Source: Sphingobium yanoikuyae (GTDB taxonomy: Bacteria; Pseudomonadota; Alphaproteobacteria; Sphingomonadales; Sphingomonadaceae). Taken from it: DNA of 64,000 nucleotides. Position 1 is the stretch's first letter. Every line of letters starts with the position of its first letter. The position numbers and the translations under genes are program-made. Below the pieces are notes generated by a model. That model did not search any database, was not told where the DNA came from, and was given only the letters and a program-made list of their open reading frames with translations. Below, piece after piece: positions 34,275 through 42,947 of this stretch. The stretch spans positions 930,001 to 994,000 of the forward strand of contig NZ_CP139979.1 in the NCBI RefSeq assembly GCF_034424525.1, read 5' to 3'.

Positions 34275-34378
34275 GGCAAAGAGCTTTCAGGCTTCATTAA
34301 TTGAGACACGCGCCGGAGCTCCTTGGCAAAGAACTATTATCCAGATGGCTCGCGGACGGCCAAGAGGTTCTGAGACTG
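34275..34378 (+). repeat. ~104-bp direct repeat, right copy (heme island boundary)
   Basis: Counterpart of 23951-24054, about 80% identical, same orientation. It lies exactly between the tonB stop (34265) and the end of the convergent prepilin peptidase gene (34390). Confidence 0.75.
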
Positions 34379-34389
34379 CACGTTTGCAG

Positions 34390-35154
34390 TCAAATTCGGC
34401 CCATTTGGAAGGCGATCCAGACGGTGAAACCGCCAACTGCCAGGCAGGTGCCAAATGGTAACCTTCGGCTTGAAAGCGGCTCCTCTCCATCTCTGAAGAT
34501 GGCCACGGCAGCAATCAGGCCGATCAGGCTGGCTCCTAGCAATATGTGAGGCAGTGTCTGCCAACCCAGCCAACAGCCGATCCCGCCGAATAGCTTGGGG
34601 TCGCCGCCGCCCAGTCCATCTCGGCCACGCAGCCGCCGATAGCCATGTTTTACCAGCCAGAGGGATAGGAAACCGGCAAGGCCACCGACAAGGCTCTCGT
34701 TCGTGCCAACCCCGGCACCGACGAGGCTCGCTGCAAGACCGGTGATGGCAAGGCCCGCCGTCAGGAGATTGGGCAGGATGAAGTGGCGCAGATCGATCGA
34801 ACCGAGCGCAAGGAGTTGCCATCCGAATATGGCGCCTGCGACTGCGGGCGTGCCGGAGGCGACCATTCCTGCGAGAATGCCGACAAGACATGCGGCCGTC
34901 TCTATCTGCCAATGCAACGCGTCGATTGGCGCGTTGCATGTCCGGCATCGAAACCGAGAGATAATCGCGCTGAGCAGCGGAATGAGTTCGGCGGGGGACA
35001 GGACGCGGGCGCAGTGATCGCAACGCGAGCGGTCCACAACGATGGGTTGTCCGGTGCCCCAGCGTATTACCGCCGCGGCGATGAAGCTTCCAACGAGAGC
35101 TCCGACAAGGCCAAGCGCGGCGATCAGTCGGAGATCTGGTGCAAGGTCGATCAT
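34390..35154 (-). CDS. A24-family prepilin peptidase (orphan)
   Basis: 254 residues from ATG 35154; a GTG at 35184 would add ten. The N-terminal zinc region has the two CxxC pairs CDHCARVLSP and CRTCNAPID. Several membrane helices follow. The catalytic aspartates are in LGSIDLRHFILPN and DGLGGGDPKLFGGIG (GxGD-type motif, here GGGD). The C-terminus is complete. It cleaves and N-methylates prepilins at the inner membrane. No pilin or secretion ATPase gene is nearby in the window, so it serves a system encoded elsewhere. Confidence 0.9.
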   Translation of the reverse strand: MIDLAPDLRLIAALGLVGALVGSFIAAAVIRWGTGQPIVVDRSRCDHCARVLSPAELIPLLSAIISRFRCRTCNAPIDALHWQIETAACLVGILAGMVASGTPAVAGAIFGWQLLALGSIDLRHFILPNLLTAGLAITGLAASLVGAGVGTNESLVGGLAGFLSLWLVKHGYRRLRGRDGLGGGDPKLFGGIGCWLGWQTLPHILLGASLIGLIAAVAIFRDGEEPLSSRRLPFGTCLAVGGFTVWIAFQMGRI

Positions 35155-35337
35155 CAGGTAGGGCAGCTTCGTTTCTCTGATCACTCGTGTGGTTGATTCT
35201 ATATTACATGCGCGTGACAGAAATGCTTGCGGTGTGGGACTCTCTGTTGATTTTCTTCAGAAGTATTTGACTTCCGTCAATGCATCGGCTGCTCTTACGG
35301 TGAGGGTGAATCGCTCAACTGGGAATGGTGTGTGCGT

Positions 35338-36030
35338 ATGTGCATAAGCGAAACAGGCCTCCTCGTTGTGTCGGCCCCACGCATGGCAGCGCCGCTGGAC
35401 GCTGGCCGAGATACGATGTTGACCATCCACTTATCGGCGGTGGAGGGCGGCGTTTTGCCCTTGGACATCGCGCCAGCTTGTAGTTGTCCGGATGCCCGGA
35501 TTTTTCCGGCGCACGATTCGCTGAACGAGCAGATTTTCGTTTCGGGGAGTTTCGTCGTACCGGAGATAGCACCGGCTTGCGGCCTTGGATCCGTCCCAGT
35601 GGATGGAAATTTGTCTGTCCATACCCTGGACATGCCCGCCGAGAAATCCGACCTGACACGCTCAGATTCTGAAGTCCAAGCGGGCATTGTGAGCGAAATT
35701 CAGTTCATATTGCGTATGCGACGGGCGCGAACCGAGTTTTTCGAAGACAATCTGTTCGCAGAACCCGCCTGGGATATGATGCTTGATCTGATGGAAGCAC
35801 GCCTGCGCGGGACCGAGATTCTGACTTCCAGCCTCTGCATGGCCGCGTCTGTTCCCGCTACAACTGCGCTGCGCTGGATCAAGAACCTGACGGAGAAGGG
35901 GATACTTGTCCGTAGAGCTGACGAGAACGACAAGCGTCGCGTATATGTCGCATTATCTGACGAAGCGGCCTCCGCGATGAAGGACTGGTTTGAACTATTC
36001 AATCGGCAGAAACCCACTGCGGGTTTGTGA
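35338..36030 (+). CDS. winged helix-turn-helix regulator (MarR-like)
   Basis: 230 residues from ATG 35338; a GTG at 35332 is also possible. The N-terminal ~110 residues are variable and have no clear fold. The C-terminal part is a winged helix: FFEDNLFAEPAWDMMLDLME, then VPATTALRWIKNLTEKGILV as recognition region, and ADENDKRRVYVALSDEA as wing. This combination is common in sphingomonads as a MarR-like phosphotransferase-independent regulator. Its targets are unknown. It is divergent from the prepilin peptidase gene. Confidence 0.75.
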   Translation: MCISETGLLVVSAPRMAAPLDAGRDTMLTIHLSAVEGGVLPLDIAPACSCPDARIFPAHDSLNEQIFVSGSFVVPEIAPACGLGSVPVDGNLSVHTLDMPAEKSDLTRSDSEVQAGIVSEIQFILRMRRARTEFFEDNLFAEPAWDMMLDLMEARLRGTEILTSSLCMAASVPATTALRWIKNLTEKGILVRRADENDKRRVYVALSDEAASAMKDWFELFNRQKPTAGL

Positions 36031-36136
36031 AAAGCCGGCTCGCGCCGATCTCCCGGGATTCTCGGGAAGCGCTACCCAAATAATCCATAACTGACTGTGG
36101 ATTCTCCTAGCTTGATGGTCTCGCTGATCGATTAGC

Positions 36137-36409
36137 GTGCCTCATGGCTATGATGCTTGTGTGGTGCTGGCCGAGGAAAAGGAACGTGCGATCATGTCCG
36201 TGACCCGTGCGATAGAGGATGATTCCGCCTCGGTCATGGCAGTGGGCCGTCAGTCGCGCCCCCTTGTATCCGGCGCTCTGGCGCGCGATGCCTTTGGTGC
36301 TATGTCGCAGTCCCGGATCACCTCGTTGCTTGTGCTGGCGGACTTGATCGGCGGGCAAGTGGTCGGGCTTGTTCACATTCACGATGTCTTGCGTCATGGG
36401 GTTGCCTGA
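36137..36409 (+). pseudogene. 3' remnant of arabinose-5-phosphate isomerase gene (kdsD/kpsF)
   Basis: The last ~50 codons (ALARDAFGAMSQSRITSLLV ... VVGLVHIHDVLRHGVA) match the C-terminal CBS repeat of KdsD/KpsF isomerases, including the HIHD tail. The sugar-isomerase domain and first CBS repeat (about 230 residues) are absent. The upstream 40 codons do not resemble the family. It ends exactly where kdsB begins (TGA then ATG), as in kdsD-kdsB operons. I read it as a truncated gene; a free-standing half-CBS protein is the less likely alternative. Confidence 0.6.
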
Positions 36410-37243
36410 ATGTTGCGCGTAGTCGGGGGCAAGGAATTCACGTGTGAGGATCGCGGAGTCGCGATCATCATACCTGCACGTTTCGGGTCGACACGATTTC
36501 CTGGGAAATCCCTTGCAGAACTGCGAGGTGTGTCGGGCGCGCCGAAGAGCTTGCTGCTGCGAAGCTGGGAGGCCGCGAACCGCGTAGATGGCGTCGACGA
36601 GATTTGGATCGCCACCGATGATATTCGCATTCGGGATGCCGCGGAGCAGTTCGGTGCGCGGGTCGTAATGACCTCGTCTGATTGCCGCAACGGAACCGAG
36701 CGGTGTACAGAGGCGGTGTTGGCGGCCGACATCAAATCCGATCTCATTGTGAACTTCCAGGGCGACGCACCACTCACTCCGCCATTGGCGGTTGAGGCAT
36801 TGATTCAAACCATGCATGACGCGCCTTGCGTAGAGGTGGCGACCACAATGGTTCGCTGCTCTCCGGTGGCAGCGGATTGTCTTCGTGTTGATGAGACGGC
36901 GGGACGCTCCCGTGCGACCACAGTCGTCTTCGACAGAAATTTCGACGCGCTCTACTTTTCCCGGAGCATCATTCCGTTCGTACCCGAGCGCATGGCCCGC
37001 CCGCCCGTCTATCTCCATGTTGGCGTTTTCGGATATCGCCGTGATGCTCTCATGCACTATCCGGGCCTCGAGCCGTCCGTCTTCGAGGAAACCGAAGGCC
37101 TGGAGCAACTACGCTTCCTGGACGCAGGAATACCGATCCGTATGATCGAAGTCGGTACACCGCCCGGCGGGGTATGGGAGGTCGACTGCCCATCCGATCT
37201 CGTGTCTGTCGAAGCTGCCTTAGTGGAGCGCCACCTGCACTGA
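36410..37243 (+). CDS. kdsB: CMP-KDO synthetase (3-deoxy-manno-octulosonate cytidylyltransferase)
   Basis: 277 residues. AIIIPARFGSTRFPGKSLAE is the nucleotide-binding N-terminus. ATDDIRIRDAAEQFGARVVM, NGTERCTEAV and LIVNFQGDAPLTPP (family QGDxP) follow. YLHVGVFGYRRDALMHYPGL and PPGGVWEVDCPSDLVSVEAAL complete the fold. It activates KDO with CTP. Sphingomonads often use glycosphingolipids in place of LPS, so a KDO gene in an accessory region suggests a capsule-type (kps) use or transfer from another genus. The isomerase gene that normally precedes it is only a remnant. Confidence 0.88.
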   Translation: MLRVVGGKEFTCEDRGVAIIIPARFGSTRFPGKSLAELRGVSGAPKSLLLRSWEAANRVDGVDEIWIATDDIRIRDAAEQFGARVVMTSSDCRNGTERCTEAVLAADIKSDLIVNFQGDAPLTPPLAVEALIQTMHDAPCVEVATTMVRCSPVAADCLRVDETAGRSRATTVVFDRNFDALYFSRSIIPFVPERMARPPVYLHVGVFGYRRDALMHYPGLEPSVFEETEGLEQLRFLDAGIPIRMIEVGTPPGGVWEVDCPSDLVSVEAALVERHLH

Positions 37244-37286
37244 AGTATCCTGATTTGTTCTCGGGTCGCTTTCCGTTGCCACCGCT

Positions 37287-38099
37287 TCACACTGTCGCAA
37301 GTCCGTGCGCGAAAGCCAGGACAACAGCCCGCAGCTTGGATTGCGCTCCCAGCTTGTCCGACGCATTCCGAAGATGGTAATCGATCGCCTTCTCGGATAG
37401 GCCGAGCGCTTCTCCACTTTGTGCGTAGGTGTATCCCATCGAAGCCAGACGCAGCACCTGTTGCTCTCGGGCAGAGAGGCGAGGGACCCAATCTGCGAGG
37501 GGAACAAACTGCTTTGCCTTCGCGTGGAAATGCGCCGCGGCGAATGCCAGGTCCGGCCCGCAACGTTCGGCCATGTCGCGCGAGCCAGTCTCATCGTTCC
37601 CGAACAGGCTGATGTAGGCAGGTCCCTGGATACTGTCCTGAACGGGAATGATAATGCCGGCAGACACGCCGCGGGCTCGCTCATTTTCCAGCCAGATCCG
37701 TTGGATGGGATCAAGACCAGCCTTGGTACGTGTCGAATAGGCAAAGGGCGCGATAGCGGTGCGTACCTGCGCGGCGCATGGATCACGGACGAGCCAATCG
37801 TCCGCATCATCCGCATCCCGAGGCGAGGTTGTCAGAAAGCGTAGCGGATGATGCGGGCTGGAATCGGGCTCGTTGGTCCAGAAATTTCCAACATGGATGT
37901 AGCGCGCGCCGTAAAAACCAAGCAGACGCGCATAATCCAGCAGCCAGTCTCGAAGACGCGAAAGCGATCGGCTGGCTTTCAAAGTTGCAAGAATATCAGG
38001 ATGGTTGGCGTTCCCTGGGCGCAGGAACAGCGTGCTCGCTTCAACCACGGTCTTTGCATCGTGGCCGCGATTGCTGGCCAGCTTGTTGGTGAACATCAA
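37287..38099 (-). CDS. LuxR-type regulator with autoinducer-binding-like domain (solo 1)
   Basis: 270 residues from 38099. The N-terminal domain has ARYIHVG, HHPLRFLTTSP and the D-P pair of acyl-homoserine-lactone sensors (WLVRDPCAAQV). GVSAGIIIPVQDSIQGPAYI is typical of the LuxR ligand domain. The C-terminal GerE helix-turn-helix (LSAREQQVLRLASMGYTYAQ ... DYHLRNASDKLGA) is intact. Clearly paralogous to the regulator at 43400 (shared GVxAGxxIPVQDxxxGPAYISLF). No luxI is in the window. It lies next to, and probably controls, the signalling and TPS region. Confidence 0.88.
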   Translation of the reverse strand: MMFTNKLASNRGHDAKTVVEASTLFLRPGNANHPDILATLKASRSLSRLRDWLLDYARLLGFYGARYIHVGNFWTNEPDSSPHHPLRFLTTSPRDADDADDWLVRDPCAAQVRTAIAPFAYSTRTKAGLDPIQRIWLENERARGVSAGIIIPVQDSIQGPAYISLFGNDETGSRDMAERCGPDLAFAAAHFHAKAKQFVPLADWVPRLSAREQQVLRLASMGYTYAQSGEALGLSEKAIDYHLRNASDKLGAQSKLRAVVLAFAHGLATV

Positions 38100-38213
38100 A
38101 GACCCCCGGGGAGCTGCTCCTACTTAAAGGACACGCCGGGAGAGAAATCTGGCAAGAAAAATATGTTACATTTCAATGACTCGTCGTCATGAAACAGTAA
38201 TAATGGCCTTACT

Positions 38214-39254
38214 TCAACTCAAAACGACCACGTCTCCCGGTAGGCGCGTCACCTTCGCGCCTACCACCAGTTCCGCCTGGTCGAAGAACTCATCCAGTCG
38301 ATCGATATTGTAGGTCCCATTGAGCCGGCGCCCGCCCAAGGCGCCGCTTGCCAGAATCACCCGACCCTTGCGGTAACGGTTTATCTCCTGGATCACCTCT
38401 CGCATCGGCATCTCCTGGAATATCAGCGTGCCGTTTCGCCAGGCGGTGAGAACCGTCGTATTGGCCTGTGCGGTTACGGCGCCGATGCCACGGTCATCGT
38501 ACCGGACCTCCTGAGAGGCAGCTAATCGGCGAAGCTCACCGTTCCATGCCACCTCAACCTCGCCAGATAAACAGGTGATGCAAATCTCATCTTCGGTGCG
38601 CCGAGCGCTGAACTGCCCGTTTTTGCCGATGCTTGTGCCTCTGCCGGCAACCAGCGCGGCGGTTCCCGATCGACCACTCGTGACAACCGCCTCGCCGCTG
38701 ATCAGTTCAACAGCTGGCATGGCAAGATCGCTGCGGAGATTGATGCTGGTGCGGGTATTGAGTTCGACCGTAGCGCCATCGTCGAGGCGCACCACAAGGC
38801 GTTCGCCGGTGCCGGTTCGGTATTTGGCGTTCAGTTCGGCGAACGATGGCATCATGTCGAACGAGCGTCCGACGAGCAACAGCCCGCCTGCAACGGACGC
38901 GGCCATGGCGCCACCCAGAAAGGCGCGCCTTGAATGCTTCTTTTTTTCTCTTTGAGCGTTGAGGCTGGCGACATTGCTGACAATTCCGATGGTTTCGGGT
39001 GCCTCGACACCTTCGGCAACGCGCACGACCCGGCGCAACCTGACGGCCGATCGAAAAGCCAACTCGTGAGCCGGACTTTGGCCCCGCCACGCAATCAGGT
39101 CAGCTGCGTCCGCCTCCGTAGCATTGCCGGAGAGCAGATGATTGAGATGCTCGAGCCCCTCCAGGCGGAGGAGCGCCAGCTCTTCATCGGTCCATGTCGT
39201 CCTTCCACTCATCCTGAACAGCCAACCAGTTGCGAGATCATGAGCGCTTTGCAT
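38214..39254 (-). CDS. FecR-type anti-sigma/signal transducer (second set)
   Basis: 346 residues. Cytoplasmic DUF4880-like N-terminus (EADAADLIAWRGQSPAHELA), a membrane segment after an RRAFLGG motif (residues ~108-128), the FecR periplasmic domain (GERLVVRLDDGATVELNTRT, FSARRTEDEICITCLSGEVE) and a C-terminal STN-like part (MPMREVIQEINRYRKGRVIL). It would control the sigma factor encoded 20 bp upstream. A VreR-like role is suggested by the barrel-less STN protein at 42240 and the TPS locus beyond. Confidence 0.88.
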   Translation of the reverse strand: MQSAHDLATGWLFRMSGRTTWTDEELALLRLEGLEHLNHLLSGNATEADAADLIAWRGQSPAHELAFRSAVRLRRVVRVAEGVEAPETIGIVSNVASLNAQREKKKHSRRAFLGGAMAASVAGGLLLVGRSFDMMPSFAELNAKYRTGTGERLVVRLDDGATVELNTRTSINLRSDLAMPAVELISGEAVVTSGRSGTAALVAGRGTSIGKNGQFSARRTEDEICITCLSGEVEVAWNGELRRLAASQEVRYDDRGIGAVTAQANTTVLTAWRNGTLIFQEMPMREVIQEINRYRKGRVILASGALGGRRLNGTYNIDRLDEFFDQAELVVGAKVTRLPGDVVVLS

Positions 39255-39274
39255 CGAGACATGCTTGCGCTCCC

Positions 39275-39826
39275 TTATCTAGAGGACACTCTGGCTAGCT
39301 GTTCTTGCAAAGCCGCCACCGAAAAATCTTCTGTCACCTGGTGAAGGTGCCTGCTCGCCAGCAGCAGTTCGTTCCGAATTGAGCGTTCTGACAAGCTGTA
39401 TTCCAAAGCCAGTTCCTTGTAAGTTGCCGATTCCACCCAGAATCGCCTGAAAATGGCCTGGCGACGGGGCGGCAGTTCCTGCAATGCCCGCTCGACGGCC
39501 GCAAGCTCCGACCGGCCTTGAGCCGTACGGTCCTGATCGGGGTTTTCGTCCGGTATATCTATCAGGCGATCGATATCTGCGGTGGAGAGGTGTTTCATCT
39601 CGGCTCGCTGGCTGTTCCTCGCGGTGTTCAGCGCGATGGTCAGCAGATACGAAATCGGATTTCGCACTTCATCCGAGATCTCTGCTCGATGTAGCCGCAA
39701 ATAGGTATCGTGTAGCGCTTCCTGCGCTTTCTCCGTCGAGCCAAGCCGACCGGTCAGTCGGCGCTTCAATTCCGGATATGCCGTCACGAACAGCGACAAG
39801 AGAGCCTCGCGCGGGGACGAGGTCAC
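39275..39826 (-). CDS. ECF (FecI-type) sigma factor (second set)
   Basis: 183 residues from GTG 39826, with GAGGAT upstream on the minus strand. Region 2: RLGSTEKAQEALHDTYLRLH. Region 4: LPPRRQAIFRRFWVESATYK followed by LALEYSLSERSIRNELLLAS. Length and layout are those of FecI-type sigma factors. The downstream gene is its FecR partner. It differs clearly from the sigma factor at 24682, so the two surface-signalling circuits are separate. Likely targets are the TPS genes, by analogy with VreI of Pseudomonas aeruginosa. Confidence 0.9.
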   Translation of the reverse strand: MTSSPREALLSLFVTAYPELKRRLTGRLGSTEKAQEALHDTYLRLHRAEISDEVRNPISYLLTIALNTARNSQRAEMKHLSTADIDRLIDIPDENPDQDRTAQGRSELAAVERALQELPPRRQAIFRRFWVESATYKELALEYSLSERSIRNELLLASRHLHQVTEDFSVAALQEQLARVSSR

Positions 39827-39878
39827 GGAATAGATCCTCGATACAATATCTTAAGCTGATATATAATAGCCGCCCCCT

Positions 39879-40562
39879 TCAATTCGCCGTCCGGAAAGCG
39901 ACTTGCTGTAGAGACGAATCGATCTCGATCACGAAATCCATGCGGGCAGGTAGCGAGGCAGGGATGGGGGGAAGGGGCCTTGATCGCTCAAGTGCGGCCA
40001 GCGCCGCGTTGTCGAGCATCGCGGATCCTGAACTCCGATGTACCCAGCTTTCCAGGACGTTGCCGTTTCTGTCGAGCCGAAATGCCAGAGCGGTGATTCC
40101 GGCTAGACGAAGCTGTTTTGCCTCTCCGGGATAGCGGCTGTGGCGCGCAACGATCTCGTAGAGCAGACGCTGGTATTCATTGAGTTCTGCGGTATCGATG
40201 GCGGACTCGATGCCGCCGCCATCTGCGGGCCTTGATGCGGCTCGATCGCTATTGGAGGGCGCCGATCTGGCGATGGTTCCCAAAGCGGATTCTTTGGGCG
40301 CGGCAGCCGCAATGGGCGTTCGGGCATCATGGCCGGTAGACAATTCGGACGGCGTTGAGGTCGGACGGTTCGCCGAGCGATCCGATTCGCCATTTCCGCT
40401 TAATTCAATGAAATCGACCATCATGGCTGTTTCACGTTGCGGACTTGGTTTCGAGGGCTTAGGCGAGTTGGAGTTAGCCGCGATAAGGCCACCCAGCACG
40501 GCTGCATGTCCCAGGCACGAAACCAGGATACCCAGGACATCGATTCGGGCGGGGCTGGACAT
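39879..40562 (-). CDS. TonB C-terminal domain protein
   Basis: 227 residues from ATG 40562; in-frame ATGs at 40640 and 40715 are less supported. A single N-terminal membrane segment (VLGILVSCLGHAAVLGGLIA), a spacer low in complexity, and a TonB C-terminal domain from about residue 130 (YPGEAKQLRLAGITALAFRL, VHRSSGSAMLDNAALAALER). It is a second TonB-type protein, placed upstream of the sigma and fecR genes on the same strand, 52 bp apart, and probably in one operon. It may couple signalling to the outer membrane. Confidence 0.8.
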   Translation of the reverse strand: MSSPARIDVLGILVSCLGHAAVLGGLIAANSNSPKPSKPSPQRETAMMVDFIELSGNGESDRSANRPTSTPSELSTGHDARTPIAAAAPKESALGTIARSAPSNSDRAASRPADGGGIESAIDTAELNEYQRLLYEIVARHSRYPGEAKQLRLAGITALAFRLDRNGNVLESWVHRSSGSAMLDNAALAALERSRPLPPIPASLPARMDFVIEIDSSLQQVAFRTAN

Positions 40563-40947
40563 GGCGGACTCGCATAAATTGAAAGGCGGGTTGGCGGCTT
40601 CATAGACGTCTTTTTCCGTCTGCAATATGACATGCCTCATGAGTGTCGGAATCCCGCTAGGGATTCCCCTAGCAAATGTGCCGAATGGTTGGGGTAAAGG
40701 GCTGCCTATAGTCATCGGGGCAAAGGCGGCTCATCTATGCTAACGGCAGAAATAGGTCGATATGGAATAGGTTGCGCCAAGAATCTGGCTGAAAATCTTG
40801 TCCGAATTGGCGAATATACTTTCGGTCAGAAAAGAGAAATTCTGCCCGACCTCCGATCGGCGGTTGCTTTTTCAGCAAGCAATTGTGAGCTAGCTCAGCG
40901 AAGCAAGCGTGGTGATTCACGCCTTGGCGTAAGCTGAACGAGCATCG
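40563..40947. promoter_or_regulatory. divergent control region with a perfect palindrome (40648-40667)
   Basis: Interval between the minus-strand TonB-sigma-fecR unit and the plus-strand LuxR gene. GGAATCCCGCTAGGGATTCC at 40648-40667 is a perfect 20-bp dyad, the size of a lux-box-type operator. ACGCCTTGGCGT lies just before the LuxR gene (40919-40930). No convincing gene is present; the 66-codon frame at 40737 has no RBS. Confidence 0.55.
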
Positions 40948-40949
40948 TC

Positions 40950-41675
40950 ATGGCGGATATTCTCCCCTTCGAGCGCCCTGATAGCCCCATCAAGGCGAAG
41001 CCCGGTGTCGAGGCCAAGAAGGCTGGCATCGGAGCGTCGCTCCTCAACCTGGCGGATACCTATGGGCTGTATAGCGGCCTGTATCTGCATTTTGGCCATT
41101 CTCGGGGCAGTGCTGTTCGCGCCATTGCATCGAGCGCCAACGCAGAGCGCCAGTATGTGAACCTCCTTGCGGACAGCAGTCTGGTTATCAAGGCATTGGC
41201 GGCACGCCGTCCCTTCACCTGGTCTAGCAGTGAGATCAGGTTTGCGCACAAGCTAGACACGCCACATGTCGGCATTGCAATTCCGGTCCAGGATCATCCC
41301 AATGGTCCAGGCCTTGTTGCGCTTATCGGGGTTGGGCTCGATGCGGTGCGTAAAACGGTGAAAGACCATGGTCCCGCCCTGTCATGGGCGGCCACAGACA
41401 TTCATGCGGCGGCGCTCACGGTATTGCGTGTCGCGCACATTGAAGCGCCGACCCGTCGGGAAATGGAATGCCTGAGGCTGGCGGCCCTGGGAATGACTGT
41501 GCCGAAGATCGGCAAAACGCTTCATATGTCGACCCGGACGGCTGAAGTTTACTTACACAGGGTCGTGAAGAAACTGGGTGGGGCCAACAAGGTCAATGCG
41601 GTTGCAATTGCCGTAAGCCGAGGTCTCTTGCAGTGCGACCCATCTGGCCTCGAGCACTCTGAGCCGGCGAGCTGA
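40950..41675 (+). CDS. LuxR-type regulator (solo 2)
   Basis: 241 residues. The N-terminal domain has YGLYSGLYLHFGHSRGSAVR, a conserved-type tryptophan in RPFTWSSSEIRFAHK and VGIAIPVQDHPNGPGLVALI. The C-terminal helix-turn-helix (APTRREMECLRLAALGMTVP ... STRTAEVYLHRVVKKLGG) is complete. It is more distant from the other two LuxR proteins and lacks the clear D-P pair, so ligand preference may differ. A short GC hairpin follows at 41714-41735. Confidence 0.85.
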   Translation: MADILPFERPDSPIKAKPGVEAKKAGIGASLLNLADTYGLYSGLYLHFGHSRGSAVRAIASSANAERQYVNLLADSSLVIKALAARRPFTWSSSEIRFAHKLDTPHVGIAIPVQDHPNGPGLVALIGVGLDAVRKTVKDHGPALSWAATDIHAAALTVLRVAHIEAPTRREMECLRLAALGMTVPKIGKTLHMSTRTAEVYLHRVVKKLGGANKVNAVAIAVSRGLLQCDPSGLEHSEPAS

Positions 41676-41713
41676 GGAGGACGACGGGAACGTTACAGGC
41701 GGGCGGTGCGGAA

Positions 41714-41755
41714 ACGCCCGGATCCTGTCGGGCGTATTCAGGCTTTTTGTTTATC
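41714..41755 (+). terminator. possible terminator after the LuxR gene
   Basis: ACGCCCG (41714-41720) pairs with CGGGCGT (41729-41735); a T-rich run GGCTTTTTGTTT follows after a few bases (41741-41752). The distance between stem and T-run makes it a weak example. Confidence 0.4.
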
Positions 41756-41806
41756 GGCCGTCGTCGCCCAACTTCTGATCCTGACCGGCAAGGCGCGATC
41801 CCAGCT

Positions 41807-42118
41807 ATGAATAAAGACGAACTGATCGAGCGCGTTGCCGTGAGAAGCTATCTTACTCGCGCTGAGGCGTTTCGTGCGGTTGAGGCCGTCTTCGCCACGA
41901 TCGGAGACGCTGCTATCCGCGGCGAGGCTGTCTCGATCAACCGCTTCGGCATTTTCTCGGTGAAATCGTGCAGCGCCAGGGAAGGACGCAACCCGCGTAC
42001 TGGCGAGAGGATATTGATTTGCCCAACGCGGAAGCTGGTATTCCGGGCCAGCAGGGCAATGAAGGATTTGCTGCTCGGTGAGGAGAGAAGCGATCCTATT
42101 GAGCTCGACCCCAGGTGA
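41807..42118 (+). CDS. HU/IHF-family DNA-binding protein
   Basis: 103 residues from ATG 41807. MNKDELIERVAVRSYLTRAE is the helical HU N-terminus, INRFGIFSVKSC the beta-ribbon base and REGRNPRTGERILICPTRKL the DNA-inserting arm with its family-typical R-N-P. It is close to HU in length with a short acidic tail. It bends DNA and may assist the LuxR/ECF-controlled promoters nearby or be a plasmid-borne nucleoid protein. Convergent with the STN-TonB_C gene. Confidence 0.9.
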   Translation: MNKDELIERVAVRSYLTRAEAFRAVEAVFATIGDAAIRGEAVSINRFGIFSVKSCSAREGRNPRTGERILICPTRKLVFRASRAMKDLLLGEERSDPIELDPR

Positions 42119-42239
42119 CATGTTTGTGTCGTGCCTCGTTCGACACGTTCGAAAGGGCCTTCAGCCCCCCTTGCGTTTGCACAGACGGCCCGGATGAGTT
42201 GGGGCCTCGGTCGTCATAGAATTTCACCGATAAGTGCTA

Positions 42240-42947
42240 TCACGGTCGCCGCTGGCCATTTCTCATCCCGCGTAGCGCCACTGCAAGGGGTTGCTGAAGG
42301 CCGTCGGGCGGGGGAGACACCGCAACTCGCAGGAGCGCGTCGATCACCAGAAGGTCGGTTTTGGCGCTACCGCTACTGCGGTGAACGACGACATCACTCA
42401 ATGTGCCATCTGCATCAATGCTGAGATGGACAATCAGGCTGAAATTGAGCCGTTCCGTGCCTGCACTTGCATGGAGGTAGGCATACAGCTCTTCCTCCAG
42501 CAGGCCATAATAAGCGAGCCGTTCAGCCGATAGCAGTCGCATGGTCGCGACCTGTTCCCTGACCACGATGCGTCCGAGCGGGACCAGGGAAGATTGGTTG
42601 TTACCGCTCGGTGTCGTGATGATAGCGGCGTCCGTCCCGCTGTAGCGAACGACGAGTCCCGAGCCGGTCAAGAGACGCCGAAGCGCTTCGCGAGGCGTGA
42701 ACCTGCCTTTCACACGGGTCGATCGAAGCCCCGAGGCCAAGGTGCTGTCATATAGCAGTTGAACGCCAGTGATGCTGAAATATTGCGCCAAAGCGGCGTG
42801 AAGGGGCTGTTCGGGTATGTCGAATGATACAACTGTTTCGGAAGCCTCTGGCTGAGCATGAGCACTCGTTCCGAATGAGTACATGAGGATGGCAAGGCAA
42901 ATTGAGAGCGCCGCCGCCAGGCTACGAAGAACATGAGGTAGCGACAT
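42240..42947 (-). CDS. barrel-less STN plus TonB_C periplasmic protein (VreA-like)
   Basis: 235 residues from ATG 42947 (an upstream in-frame ATG at 43046 is possible). Signal peptide (RSLAAALSICLAILMYSFG, ends SAHAQ), STN domain (VSFDIPEQPLHAALAQYFSI ... GLVVRYSGTDAAIITT), then a TonB C-terminal-like domain (NFSLIVHLSIDADGTLSDVV, HRSSGSAKTDLLVIDALLRV). A receptor-type signalling domain without plug or barrel recalls VreA of the Pseudomonas aeruginosa PUMA3 system, which signals to a FecR/FecI pair. Such a pair lies 3 kb away. The role is inferred from this likeness. Confidence 0.75.
   Translation of the reverse strand: MSLPHVLRSLAAALSICLAILMYSFGTSAHAQPEASETVVSFDIPEQPLHAALAQYFSITGVQLLYDSTLASGLRSTRVKGRFTPREALRRLLTGSGLVVRYSGTDAAIITTPSGNNQSSLVPLGRIVVREQVATMRLLSAERLAYYGLLEEELYAYLHASAGTERLNFSLIVHLSIDADGTLSDVVVHRSSGSAKTDLLVIDALLRVAVSPPPDGLQQPLAVALRGMRNGQRRP

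Noticed and set aside
40737..40937. 66-codon plus-strand frame before the LuxR gene
   Set aside because: No RBS and no resemblance to any family; the interval looks like a divergent promoter region.
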